A DNA stretch of 31,397 bases, from contig DAOTYX010000089.1 in NCBI GenBank assembly GCA_034434635.1, forward strand, positions 1-31,397, in the 5' to 3' direction. Below the pieces are notes generated by a model. The model saw nothing but the letters and a program-made list of their open reading frames with translations, searched no databases and was not told the DNA's origin. Numbering within the stretch: position 1 is the first letter of the stretch; every line of letters begins with the position of its first letter. The translations under genes and the position numbers were made by a program. Shown here in pieces: positions 1 through 7,792 of this stretch. This DNA is from DAOTYX01 sp034434635. GTDB lineage: Bacteria; Chloroflexota; Anaerolineae; B4-G1; DUEL01.

Positions 1-76
1 TCGGCCTGCATTAGCACATTACCCGTAAAATGGGGAGTCAGTTCCTTGGCGGGGGTAGGCAGTTACGTCCATTCGT

Positions 77-95
77 GAAATTCGTGGCGAATTTC
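77..95. repeat. Small perfect hairpin downstream of radA
   Basis: The arms GAAATTCG and CGAATTTC are exact 8 bp complements around a TGG loop, and the left arm is preceded by a second ATTCGTG word, so ATTCGTG occurs twice in tandem. It lies about 70 bp past the radA stop. No T run follows on the minus strand, so it is not a classical intrinsic terminator. It could be a dispersed repeat or an RNA 3' end structure. I see no gene in positions 1-163. Confidence 0.45.
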
Positions 96-163
96 AAAGG
101 TTTATCCGCCAACTGTGCAAGTCCTAAAGTATGTGAGCGCGGAATACAAGACATCCTGCGGGG

Positions 164-1525
164 CTAGACCAGCGCCCGTTCCAGCGCTTCGGCCACCGAG
201 CGCACAGGGATGAGTTCCAGCCCTTCCGGCGCCTGGGCGGACAGCCGGCGCACGGTTTTGGGGACGATGCAGCGACGGAAGCCGAGTTTGGCGGCCTCCT
301 TGAGACGCGCTGGCAGTTGCCCCACGGCGCGCACCTCACCGGAGAGGCCCACCTCGCCGATGACGGCCAGGTCGGCGGCCACCGGTCGCTCGCGTACGCT
401 GGAGCCGAGCGCGACGGCCACCGCCAGGTCGGCGGCCGGCTCCTCGATCTGCAGGCCGCCCACGACGTTGGCGAAGGCGTCCTGGTCGAACAAGCGCAGC
501 CCCACGCGCCGCTCCAGCACCGCCACGATCAGCAACAGCCGGTTCAGGTCCACGCCGTTGGCGGTGCGGCGGGGATGGCCGAAGGTGGTGTGGCTGGTCA
601 ATGCCTGGATCTCGACCAGCAGTGGGCGAGTGCCTTCCATGGTCACGGCAATGGCGGACCCTGGGGCGTTGACCATCCGCTCGGCCAGGAAGGCCTCGGA
701 GGGGTTGGCGACCTCAACCAATCCCTCCTCACGCATCTCGAAGACCCCCACTTCGGATGTGGCGCCGAAGCGGTTCTTGGTCGTGCGCAGCAGGCGGTAG
801 GTGTGGAAGGGGTCGCCCTCCAGGTAGAGGACGGTGTCCACGATGTGCTCCAACACCTTCGGCCCGGCGATGGCGCCCTCTTTGGTCACGTGGCCCACCA
901 GGAAGACGATCACGCCGCTCGATTTGGCCCACCACTGGAAGCGCGCCGCTGCCTCGCGTACCTGGCTGATCGAGCCGGCGGCGGAGGTCAGTTCGCCGGA
1001 GGTGATCGTCTGCACCGAGTCCACGACCACCAGCGCCGGGTCGAGCCGTTCGGCGTGGTGGAGGATGGCCTCCAGGCTGGTCTCGGTGAGCACGTACACG
1101 CCGTCGGTGCGCAGGCCCAGGCGCGCGGCGCGCATGCGGATCTGCCGGGCCGACTCCTCTCCGGAGACGTAGAGCACCGGTTTGCCGGTCGTCGCCGCAA
1201 CCAGCGGGGTGATCTGCAGCAGCAGGGTGGACTTGCCGATGCCCGGTTCGCCGCCGACCAGTACCAGCGATCCTGGCACCAGGCCGCCGCCGAGCACGCG
1301 GGAGAACTCTTCCAGCGGCAGCGCCATCCGCTCCAGTCCTTCCGCTTCCACCTGCGCCAGCGGCTGCGGTTCGCTGCGGGTGACCAACGCGGCGGGGGCC
1401 GGTGCGTGTTCCTCCACCACCTCCACCATCGTGTTCCATTCCCCACAGCCGGGGCAGCGTCCCATCTGGCGTGCGCTGGTGCGGCCGCAGGCCTGGCAGA
1501 CCCACTGGGTGCGTGACTTGCTCAT
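164..1525 (-). CDS. radA: DNA repair protein RadA (Sms)
   Basis: A 453-residue RecA-like ATPase that promotes branch migration and processing of recombination intermediates. The N-terminus has the RadA zinc finger (Cys10, Cys13, Cys24, Cys27). Walker A is GEPGIGKST near residues 92-100, Walker B is ALVVVDS near 164-170, and the RadA-specific KNRFG motif is near 250-254. The rest is the Lon-protease-like C-terminal domain. Length matches the family (about 450). The frame stays open to 1543, but that upstream ATG overlaps the -10 element and encodes the Shine-Dalgarno region. The ATG at 1525 has GGGAGG 4 nt upstream and starts MSKSRTQW, typical of RadA. It is monocistronic here, with the tRNA behind its promoter on the other strand. 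Confidence 0.97.
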   Translation of the reverse strand: MSKSRTQWVCQACGRTSARQMGRCPGCGEWNTMVEVVEEHAPAPAALVTRSEPQPLAQVEAEGLERMALPLEEFSRVLGGGLVPGSLVLVGGEPGIGKSTLLLQITPLVAATTGKPVLYVSGEESARQIRMRAARLGLRTDGVYVLTETSLEAILHHAERLDPALVVVDSVQTITSGELTSAAGSISQVREAAARFQWWAKSSGVIVFLVGHVTKEGAIAGPKVLEHIVDTVLYLEGDPFHTYRLLRTTKNRFGATSEVGVFEMREEGLVEVANPSEAFLAERMVNAPGSAIAVTMEGTRPLLVEIQALTSHTTFGHPRRTANGVDLNRLLLIVAVLERRVGLRLFDQDAFANVVGGLQIEEPAADLAVAVALGSSVRERPVAADLAVIGEVGLSGEVRAVGQLPARLKEAAKLGFRRCIVPKTVRRLSAQAPEGLELIPVRSVAEALERALV

Positions 1526-1541
1526 CCTTCCTCCCAGCGAC

Positions 1542-1570
1542 ATTATCGCTCATAGCGGAGGGGCTGTCAA
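1542..1570 (-). promoter_or_regulatory. radA promoter (TTGACA-17-GATAAT)
   Basis: On the minus strand a perfect -35 TTGACA (1570-1565) is followed after 17 bp by GATAAT (1547-1542). A start site about 7 nt further would lie near 1535, leaving a leader of about 10 nt that just includes the GGGAGG ribosome site of the ATG at 1525. This excludes the upstream ATG at 1543 as the start. Confidence 0.8.
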
Positions 1571-1582
1571 GGCGGCAATCAA

Positions 1583-1616
1583 TTTGTAGGACAACTGCGA
1601 GCAGTTGTCCTACAAA
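1583..1616. repeat. Perfect 15-bp palindrome with 4-nt loop
   Basis: TTTGTAGGACAACTG (1583-1597) and CAGTTGTCCTACAAA (1602-1616) are exact complements separated by CGAG. The arms contain no T-tract exit on either side, so it is not an obvious terminator. Perfect arms in intergenic DNA suggest a dispersed palindromic element or a cruciform/protein site. It lies directly upstream of the radA promoter. Confidence 0.75.
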
Positions 1617-1634
1617 GCGGAGGGTTGAGCGGTA

Positions 1635-1662
1635 GGGGCGCACGGTTCTGGCCGTGCGCTCC
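1635..1662. repeat. GC-rich hairpin next to the palindrome, contains TAGGGGCG
   Basis: An 8 bp perfect stem GCGCACGG/CCGTGCGC (1638-1645 with 1652-1659) extends to 11 bp with one G-T pair, around a TTCTGG loop. It begins inside GTAGGGGCG (1632-1640), a word that also occurs at gene ends at 12280 and 15206. It lies 4 bp from the -35 of the tRNA promoter. Confidence 0.55.
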
Positions 1663-1665
1663 GAC

Positions 1666-1694
1666 TTGCGTGACTGTTGGAAGTGTGGTATAAG
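1666..1694 (+). promoter_or_regulatory. tRNA-Arg promoter, extended -10
   Basis: TTGCGT (1666-1671), 17 bp, then TATAAG (1689-1694), with TGTGG directly before the -10 giving an extended -10 (TGnTATAAG). It lies 9 bp before the mature tRNA 5' end, consistent with a very short or absent 5' leader. Confidence 0.7.
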
Positions 1695-1703
1695 GGGCGT
1701 CGG

Positions 1704-1776
1704 GCCCCCGTAGCTCAGTAGGATAGAGCGCCGGCCTCCGGAGCCGGTGGCGCGCGTTCGAGTCGCGCCGGGGGTA
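1704..1776 (+). tRNA. tRNA-Arg(CCG)
   Basis: The cloverleaf folds by eye. The acceptor stem is GCCCCCG with CGGGGGT (a G-T pair at position 1-72), and the D stem is GCTC/GAGC. The anticodon stem is CCGGC/GCCGG with loop CTCCGGA, placing anticodon CCG at 1738-1740. The variable loop is short (TGGC), and the T stem is GCGCG/CGCGC with loop TTCGAGT. The discriminator is A1776 and CCA is not encoded. It reads the CGG arginine codon, which is common in this GC-rich window. Confidence 0.93.
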
Positions 1777-1782
1777 CTCGGA

Positions 1783-1811
1783 ACTGGGTGCGGTCTCTGA
1801 CCGCGCCCAGT
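1783..1811 (+). terminator. Hairpin terminator-like structure after the tRNA
   Basis: A 13-bp stem (1783-1795 pairing with 1799-1811, one G-T pair) closes a TCT loop 7 nt after the tRNA. Only a weak T-rich stretch follows (GCTGTTGTG), so termination strength is uncertain. It also separates the tRNA from the convergent kinase gene. Confidence 0.55.
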
Positions 1812-1860
1812 GCTGTTGTGTGGGTTCAGTCTCTCCGCGCTCCGAAGGCCGGCTCGGGTC

Positions 1861-4800
1861 TCATAGCGGCAGCCAGACCGTGAAGGCCGATCCCTTCCCC
1901 CCCTCGCTCTCCACGGTCACAAAACCGCAGTGCCTCTCCACGATCTCCTTCACGATGGACAACCCCAGACCTGTGCCCGAGACCTGCATCCGGCGTGGCT
2001 CTTTCCCCCGAAAGAACCGCTCGAAGATGTGGGGGAGTTCGTCCTCCGGGATGCCGATGCCGGTGTCGGACACGGTGAACGTGGCCCAGGGGCGTCCTTC
2101 TGTCTCTGTTGTCCCGGTGGAGACCGCTATCCGCCCGCCGGATGGGGTGTAGCGTATGGCGTTGCCCAGCAGGTTGTCCAGTACCTGCTCTATCCGTTGC
2201 GGGTCCACCTTGACCACCGGTTCCGCCTCTGCCAGATGGCGCTCGATGTGCAGTCCCTTCTCTTCCGCCAGGGGCTGATGGCGCTCCACCGCCGAGGTGA
2301 CCAGGTCGTTCAATGAGATGACCCGAGGTTGCAGGTCGAGCCGGCCGGCGTCAATCCGGGCGACTTCCAGGATGTCCTCGACCAGCGCCGTCAGGTGATC
2401 CAGTTCCGCATCCAGGGCGTGCAAAGATCTCGCCTGGCGGTCAGGTTGGCGTCGCGCCAGTTCCGCGTACAGTTTTGCCGTAGCGAGCGGGGTGCGAAAC
2501 TCGTGGGAGATGTTGGTGATGAACTGGCTCTTCGTGCGCTCGAGTTCCCGGATCGGGGTGATGTCTTCGACGATGGCGACGTACCCGTAAGGCCCTTTCT
2601 CGCCGGGGATGGGGGCGACGATGAGGGCAGCGTCGAAGATAAAGTTGTCCTTGCGGCGCAGCCGCGCTTCTCCCCGCCACGCCTCTTCTCTACGCAGCGC
2701 CTCGGCCATCGGCCGCATCCGCTCCGTCTGTTCCTGGTCCGCAGCGCGCTCCCAGAGGCGCTGGCCACGTAGCTCTTCCAGGCGATACCCGGTCATCTCC
2801 TCTGCGGCTGGGTTCATATACTCGATCCGGCCGTCCACATCTGTCACGAAGACTCCTTCCCCCGCGGCGTCGAGGATGGCCTGGGTCCTTTCCTGCTCTC
2901 GACGCAGTTCCGTGGTCCGCTCTTCCACCCGTTGTTCCAGCCCCTCCGCATAGGCTTGCAGTTGGGCGTGCAGACGGGCGTTCTCGATGGCGGTGGCGAT
3001 GTGACCCGCCAGCGCCTCCATGGCCTGCACGTCCTGGGCGTCGAAAGCGTTGAGCCGTCGGTTCTGGATGTTCAGCACGCCGATCACCCGCTCTCCTCGT
3101 TTCAAAGGCACATCCAGTTCCGACTGCGTCTCGTACAGAAACGGGGCGATGTAGCGCGGTTCCTGGCTCACATCATTAGCCAGGATCGTCTCTCCCAGGT
3201 AGGCGGCCTGACCGGCCATCCCATCTCCGACCTTCTGTCGGAAGCCTGGCGGGGTTCGGGCGGCGAGCGCTCCTGCCCATACGGTGAACACCAGTTCGTC
3301 CGTCTCTGGATCGAGCAGCATGATCGCCACATAGTCATAGCCGAAGGCCTCGACGACCTGCTCCACCACCGCCTGCAGGAGTCTCTCTGGGTCGAGGATC
3401 GAGCCGACCTGTCCGGCGACCTGGGCCACGAGCGCCAGTTGCCGCGCCCGCTTCTGTGTCGCCTCGTAAAGGCGGGCGTTCTCCAGGACGACAGCGGCTT
3501 GGGTGGCGAAGCCCTCCGCCAGCCGGGCGTGCGCCTCGGTGTAGAAGCCCGCCTCCCGCTTGTCCAGAGCGATCATCCCGATCAGCCGTTCCCCCACGAC
3601 CATCGGCACACCCAGCCAGGAGCGGATTCCCGCCGGGGCATGGGGTTCCTGGCGAAAACCAGCGTACACCTCCGGGGCATTATCTATGATGAGTGGCGCA
3701 CGGGTCTCCACGACCTGGCGGTTGGGGTTGTCGTCGCGGGTGATGTCGAAGGTGATACCCAGCAGGCTCTCCAGGTTGTCGAAGCCTCGCCCGCCGACGA
3801 TGCGCAGGAGGTTGCCCTCCAGCCACTGGACGGAGGCGCTGTCGTATGGAACCACTCGCTCCAGTTCGGCCAGGATCTGCTCCACCGCTGCTTCCGGGTC
3901 GCGCACCGTGCTCAACGCCAGGGCGGCCTCTCGGAGGGTCTCTTCCTCCAATGCGCGCTGTCGGGCCTCTTCGTACAGGGAGGCATTATGCACGGCGGCG
4001 GCCACCGTCGCCGCAGCCGATTCCGCGATCTCGCGGTGGCCCTCGTTGAAGGAGCCCTCCCGGTCGCTGTAGACCGACATGACTCCTACCAGTTCCTCCC
4101 GGCTGACAAGGGGCACGCTGAGGGCTGAGCACACCCAATCATCCAGGCCTGATACGGGCTTCCAGCGCGGGTCGTCGGTCACGTCCGTCACGATGGCCGG
4201 GCTGCGGTGGGCAGCCACCCAGCCAGCCAGGCTGCTCTCGTCCAGCAGCAATGGCAACCGCCTGGCCAGCGAGGCCAGCGACTCTGTGTCGTAACCGGAC
4301 ACGGCTGCCGGTCGGAGGTGTTGTTCGCTCGCATCCCAAAGGAGGATAATCCCTCGCAATGCGCCGACCACGGCGCAGATGTCATCCAGCGCCCGCTGGG
4401 CCACCTCGTGGACGTCCAGGCTGGCGGAAAGGTGCTGCCCGAGGCGGTGAAGGAGCGCCAGCCGCTCCCGTTCCTCCTTCAGGGCGACGACCTGACGTCG
4501 CACCGATTCCTCGGCCTCCTGTAGTTCCCGTGTCCGCGCCCGCACCTGCGCGCGCAGGAGCAGGTCGAAAGCGAGAGCCAGGATGGCCACTCCGGCCATC
4601 GCCACGATTGCCCAGATGATCCACCCGGGCACCTGCTCCAGCGGCTTTGGCCTGGTGATCGCCCCCTCGAACCAGTGGTCCAGCGCCCGGTAGTAGAGCG
4701 AGTCGGGGTTCTCCTTCCAGGAGGCTATGTGACGGTCAATGGCGTTCAGCAGGTCCGCGTTTCTCCCCTCCGGGGCGGCGAAACGGAGTTCCGACGGACA

Positions 4801-5427
4801 GCAGAGGATAGGACTGCGTACGACGTTGTACTCTCTCTCGTGGCGCATGCCGTAGAGACGGGCGACCAGTCCGGCGTCCACCTCTCCGGCGGCGACCTCC
4901 TCCAGCACCGGCCCGTAGTCCTCCACCTCGGTGAACTGGCAGGAGATATCGAAGGCCTCGACGAGGTCGCGGAAGCGGGTGTAGTAGATGTCATCCTGGA
5001 CGACGGCGATGGTCTGACCTTCCAGGTCGGGGATGGACTGAGGGCCGTCTTCGCGCGTGTACACCTGGCCCCAGTTGGCCAGCACTGTCTCCTGGTTGAA
5101 GTCAAAGCGCCGGCCCCGTTCCTCGGAGTAAGCGATGGCGGTCATCAGGTCGAGGTCGCCTTGCTCCAGCAGCGTCAGGCAGTCGGGGAAGAGGCACTCC
5201 ACGTACTCCAGGGTCCACCCCTCCTCGGTGGCTGTCGCTTCCAGGAGGTCAATGTAAAATCCGGCGGGCTGTCCCTCTGCATCCACGAAGACCAGCGGTT
5301 CGTTGGGATAGATACCGACGCGGATCGGGCCGTCGGCGGAGAGCGGGTGGACCGTTACCAGAGCGACGATGAGGGTGAGCGTGGCCAGCGGGAGCAGGTG
5401 TATTCGACCAGACATAGAGGCTTTCAT
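1861..5427 (-). CDS. Sensor histidine kinase with periplasmic solute-binding, 3x GAF and PAS domains
   Basis: A 1188-residue membrane sensor kinase. Residues 1-31 look like a signal peptide. Residues 34-255 resemble a family 3 solute-binding protein (IRVGIYPNEPLVF start). A transmembrane helix lies near 269-291, followed by a charged coiled coil to about 325. Three GAF domains follow (about 335-485, 508-655, 675-820), then a coiled coil and a PAS domain (about 848-960). The HisKA domain carries the phospho-acceptor His975 in NISHEFRTP. The HATPase domain has the N box near 1081-1093, DTGIGI at 1121, FERFF at 1135 and GTGLGLSI at 1151. The start ATG has GAGAAGGG about 10 nt upstream. The binding domain has Cys78, Cys83, Cys163, Cys209 and Cys210. 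No response regulator is adjacent. The ligand is unknown; amino-acid-like ligands are usual for this binding fold. It is divergent from the sugar symporter. Confidence 0.93.
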   Translation of the reverse strand: MKASMSGRIHLLPLATLTLIVALVTVHPLSADGPIRVGIYPNEPLVFVDAEGQPAGFYIDLLEATATEEGWTLEYVECLFPDCLTLLEQGDLDLMTAIAYSEERGRRFDFNQETVLANWGQVYTREDGPQSIPDLEGQTIAVVQDDIYYTRFRDLVEAFDISCQFTEVEDYGPVLEEVAAGEVDAGLVARLYGMRHEREYNVVRSPILCCPSELRFAAPEGRNADLLNAIDRHIASWKENPDSLYYRALDHWFEGAITRPKPLEQVPGWIIWAIVAMAGVAILALAFDLLLRAQVRARTRELQEAEESVRRQVVALKEERERLALLHRLGQHLSASLDVHEVAQRALDDICAVVGALRGIILLWDASEQHLRPAAVSGYDTESLASLARRLPLLLDESSLAGWVAAHRSPAIVTDVTDDPRWKPVSGLDDWVCSALSVPLVSREELVGVMSVYSDREGSFNEGHREIAESAAATVAAAVHNASLYEEARQRALEEETLREAALALSTVRDPEAAVEQILAELERVVPYDSASVQWLEGNLLRIVGGRGFDNLESLLGITFDITRDDNPNRQVVETRAPLIIDNAPEVYAGFRQEPHAPAGIRSWLGVPMVVGERLIGMIALDKREAGFYTEAHARLAEGFATQAAVVLENARLYEATQKRARQLALVAQVAGQVGSILDPERLLQAVVEQVVEAFGYDYVAIMLLDPETDELVFTVWAGALAARTPPGFRQKVGDGMAGQAAYLGETILANDVSQEPRYIAPFLYETQSELDVPLKRGERVIGVLNIQNRRLNAFDAQDVQAMEALAGHIATAIENARLHAQLQAYAEGLEQRVEERTTELRREQERTQAILDAAGEGVFVTDVDGRIEYMNPAAEEMTGYRLEELRGQRLWERAADQEQTERMRPMAEALRREEAWRGEARLRRKDNFIFDAALIVAPIPGEKGPYGYVAIVEDITPIRELERTKSQFITNISHEFRTPLATAKLYAELARRQPDRQARSLHALDAELDHLTALVEDILEVARIDAGRLDLQPRVISLNDLVTSAVERHQPLAEEKGLHIERHLAEAEPVVKVDPQRIEQVLDNLLGNAIRYTPSGGRIAVSTGTTETEGRPWATFTVSDTGIGIPEDELPHIFERFFRGKEPRRMQVSGTGLGLSIVKEIVERHCGFVTVESEGGKGSAFTVWLPL

Positions 5428-5562
5428 TCTGCTCGTACCCTTCTCCCTTCCATCAGGCGATTACCTGCCTGCTGGCTATCCTGTACCCTCCCGCAGGTTC
5501 TCTGACCGTACGGACCCGGCGGGAGAGCGGGCCCGGACAGTGGGCAGTTATTCCATCAGAGG

Positions 5563-5592
5563 ATTATACACGAAATCTGCCCGAAGGGGTAA
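5563..5592 (-). promoter_or_regulatory. Probable kinase promoter (TATAAT)
   Basis: On the minus strand a perfect TATAAT (5568-5563) is preceded by GTG. The best -35 is a poor TTACCC (5592-5587) at 18 bp. It would give a leader of about 130 nt. The -35 match is weak, so confidence is moderate. Confidence 0.45.
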
Positions 5593-5637
5593 CACCGCAG
5601 AGCAGGGAGGGGGGGCAGGAAGGCAAGGCTCACGGCG

Positions 5638-5672
5638 GGTCTGTGACCCGCGCCGAACGCTGGTCACAGACC
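5638..5672. repeat. 11-bp inverted repeat between divergent genes
   Basis: GGTCTGTGACC (5638-5648) and GGTCACAGACC (5662-5672) are exact complements with a 13-nt loop, followed by GGTTTTG. It lies in the 349-nt gap between the kinase and the symporter (5428-5776), 28 bp before the symporter -35. It could be a weak terminator-like hairpin, an operator, or a dispersed palindrome. Apart from this and the two promoters, I see nothing in the gap. Confidence 0.6.
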
Positions 5673-5700
5673 GGTTTTGAGCACCCGGTGCGAACGGCCT

Positions 5701-5728
5701 TTGTATTCCTTCGCGGCTGTGCTATACT
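5701..5728 (+). promoter_or_regulatory. Symporter promoter, extended -10
   Basis: TTGTAT (5701-5706), 16 bp, TATACT (5723-5728), with TGTGC directly before the -10 (TGn extended -10). The leader to the ATG at 5777 is about 40 nt. Confidence 0.65.
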
Positions 5729-5776
5729 GTTGGAACTTGCGTAGCCGTGAACCAGATTTCGCCTGAGGAGGTTCCC

Positions 5777-7057
5777 ATGAACAAGCCGCGTGCGACTTCC
5801 TTCAACTATGCCATCGGCTTTTTTGGCATGTCAATCCCCATCAACATGCTCAAGACCTTTGCATTTACCTTCTACGTGCTCGATCGGGGGGTGACCACTA
5901 CGCAGTGGGGATTGATGATGCTGATCTATGCTTTCATTGATGCGCTCGATAACCCTATCTATGGTTTCCTTTCCGACCGCACGCGTACACCCTGGGGGCG
6001 CCGGCGACCCTGGCTGACGATTGGGACGCCGCTGTTGATCCTCTGCTTTGTCGCCTTCTATAACCTGCCGGCTTTCCTGTCAGGGAATGCGGTTTTTGCG
6101 TATTGCCTGCTTTTCTACGTTCTTACAGGTACGCTGGACTCGGTCATCAACGCGAATTACGCGGCGCTGTTCCCGGAACTGTTCCCGAACGATTCCCTTC
6201 GCGCAAAGACCAACGCCATGCGGCAGGCCTTCCAACTGGTGGCCATGATCATCAGCATCGCGCTGACCCCCATGGTGACGGATATGCTTGGATATGGCCT
6301 GACGGCTATCCTGTACGGCTTGTTGGGCGGTGGGGTCATCCTGTATATGACCTTCACATGCCGGGAAGGGGCCCCCGAGCCCGAGGAGGCAAGGCCTGGG
6401 CTGTGGAAGGCAATCAGGGACCTGGTGACCAATGGAAAGTTCTGGATCGCGGGGTTCGCCAACGCCTTCTACAGTGCGGCCATGTCGCTGGTATTGGCCA
6501 CTGTGCCATTCTTTGTCACGTATGCTCTCGGGCTTTCCAGCGGACAGTCCACCCTCCTGCTAGCGGCGGTCCTGATCATTGCCATCGGCTGCGTCGCTGT
6601 CTGGGCATGGCTGGTGAAGAGTTTCAGTCTGATGCCGATCTGGCGGGCGGCCCTGATTACCCTGGCGGTGACCTTTGTCCCGCTCTATTTCGCCCGCTCG
6701 TTGATGTCAGCGGTCATCTTTTCAGCCTTCGTTGGCTTCGGCTTTGCAGGAGTGATCACCACGATGGATTTGATCGGTGCCAGGATCATAGACGAGGACA
6801 CCCAGAAGCACCATCTGCGGCGGGAGGGCATCATTGCCAACGCTCTGGGTTTCATGAACCGGCTGAACTCGCTGTTCACAGGTGCGGCCTATCTCCTCGT
6901 CTCCCGGCTATATGGTTTTCAAAGCGGTGAGAATCCTGGGCCCCAACCAGATGCCGCCGCCCGTTTCCTGATGACCGTCGTTCCTCCGGCGCTGATGGTG
7001 ATCAGTTTTGCCTTCTCGTGGTTCATCAATTTCAAGGAGCCTGCCGAAGAACCCTGA
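5777..7057 (+). CDS. GPH/MelB-type sugar:cation symporter (MFS)
   Basis: A 426-residue, 12-helix-type membrane transporter. The cytoplasmic loop after helix 2 carries the glycoside-pentoside-hexuronide signature: a DALDNPIYG segment followed by SDRTRTPWGRRRPW near residues 55-80. The family normally couples a sugar or glycoside to H+ or Na+ uptake; the actual substrate cannot be read from the sequence. The frame opens with GTG at 5747, but ATG 5777 has GAGGAGG 5 nt upstream and is the better start. It is divergent from the sensor kinase, and the Nudix gene follows after 36 bp, probably in the same transcript. Confidence 0.88.
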   Translation: MNKPRATSFNYAIGFFGMSIPINMLKTFAFTFYVLDRGVTTTQWGLMMLIYAFIDALDNPIYGFLSDRTRTPWGRRRPWLTIGTPLLILCFVAFYNLPAFLSGNAVFAYCLLFYVLTGTLDSVINANYAALFPELFPNDSLRAKTNAMRQAFQLVAMIISIALTPMVTDMLGYGLTAILYGLLGGGVILYMTFTCREGAPEPEEARPGLWKAIRDLVTNGKFWIAGFANAFYSAAMSLVLATVPFFVTYALGLSSGQSTLLLAAVLIIAIGCVAVWAWLVKSFSLMPIWRAALITLAVTFVPLYFARSLMSAVIFSAFVGFGFAGVITTMDLIGARIIDEDTQKHHLRREGIIANALGFMNRLNSLFTGAAYLLVSRLYGFQSGENPGPQPDAAARFLMTVVPPALMVISFAFSWFINFKEPAEEP

Positions 7058-7093
7058 AGCCTGCCGGGCGAACTGGCGAGAGGCAAGGCCGCT

Positions 7094-7726
7094 GTGATCA
7101 CAGCCTCAGGCTTTCTCAGGCCAATCACCATTGAGCAAGTCCGTGCTGCTATGAAGCGCCCCCTGCCGGGGTTGACGGCGCAGGTGACGATGGCCCCCAG
7201 TCCTCGTCCCTTCCAGCCTCCTCCCGACATCCAACCTCGCCAGGCAGCGGTGCTCCTGCTCCTCTACCCGCTTGAAGGGGAATTGCACATCCTGCTCACC
7301 CTGCGCGCTTCCGGCCTGAATCACCATGGCGGTCAGATCTCCTTTCCGGGGGGCGGCGCCGAGGAGGGAGACCTCTCTCTCCTGGAGACGGCGCTGCGGG
7401 AGGCTCAGGAGGAGATTGGCGTTACTGTCGAGGGGTTGGAAGTACTGGGGCCGCTCACGCCGCTCTATGTCCCGCCGAGCCAGAATGTCATCCACCCTTT
7501 TGTCGCCTACATGCCCCAGCGGCCAGAGTTTCATCCAGACCCGCTGGAGGTTGCCGGCTTGCTGGAGGTGTCGTTGACCACCCTGCTCGACCCCGCGACC
7601 CGTCAGGAGGAAGATTGGTCGTGGCGTGAGTTTCCCTTGCACGTTCCCTTCTACGCGGTTGGCGAGCACAAAGTGTGGGGTGCCACAGCGATTGTGCTGG
7701 CGGAGTTCCTGGCGCTCCTTTCGTAA
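7094..7726 (+). CDS. NudL-type Nudix hydrolase (probable CoA pyrophosphatase)
   Basis: A 210-residue Nudix protein of the CoA diphosphatase subfamily. The diagnostic upstream motif HILLTLRASGLNHHGGQISF leads into FPGGG, and the Nudix box core REAQEEIGV is at residues 102-110. Members hydrolyse CoA or other nucleotide diphosphates to limit pools or remove oxidised forms. The GTG start has GAGAGG about 10 nt upstream; the segment MKRPLPGLTAQVTMAPSPRP is conserved at the N-terminus of this subfamily, which supports an early start. A later ATG at 7151 would remove part of it. It sits between the symporter and the mre promoter. Confidence 0.87.
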   Translation: MITASGFLRPITIEQVRAAMKRPLPGLTAQVTMAPSPRPFQPPPDIQPRQAAVLLLLYPLEGELHILLTLRASGLNHHGGQISFPGGGAEEGDLSLLETALREAQEEIGVTVEGLEVLGPLTPLYVPPSQNVIHPFVAYMPQRPEFHPDPLEVAGLLEVSLTTLLDPATRQEEDWSWREFPLHVPFYAVGEHKVWGATAIVLAEFLALLS

Positions 7727-7746
7727 TTCCTCTCCTCTCCGATTTG

Positions 7747-7755
7747 TGGTATAAT
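7747..7755 (+). promoter_or_regulatory. mre operon promoter, extended -10
   Basis: TGGTATAAT (7747-7755) is a perfect extended -10 inside TGTGGTATAAT. No convincing -35 is seen at 16-18 bp, as is common for extended -10 promoters. It lies just after the Nudix stop and about 37 bp before the mreB GTG. Confidence 0.7.
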
Positions 7756-7792
7756 GTCGTCGTTTACGACTGCTTGAGATGAGGAGTCGCCT

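Noticed and set aside
5638..5672. Intrinsic terminator
   Set aside because: No gene is transcribed into it from the left on the plus strand and the T run is only four bases; listed as an inverted repeat instead.
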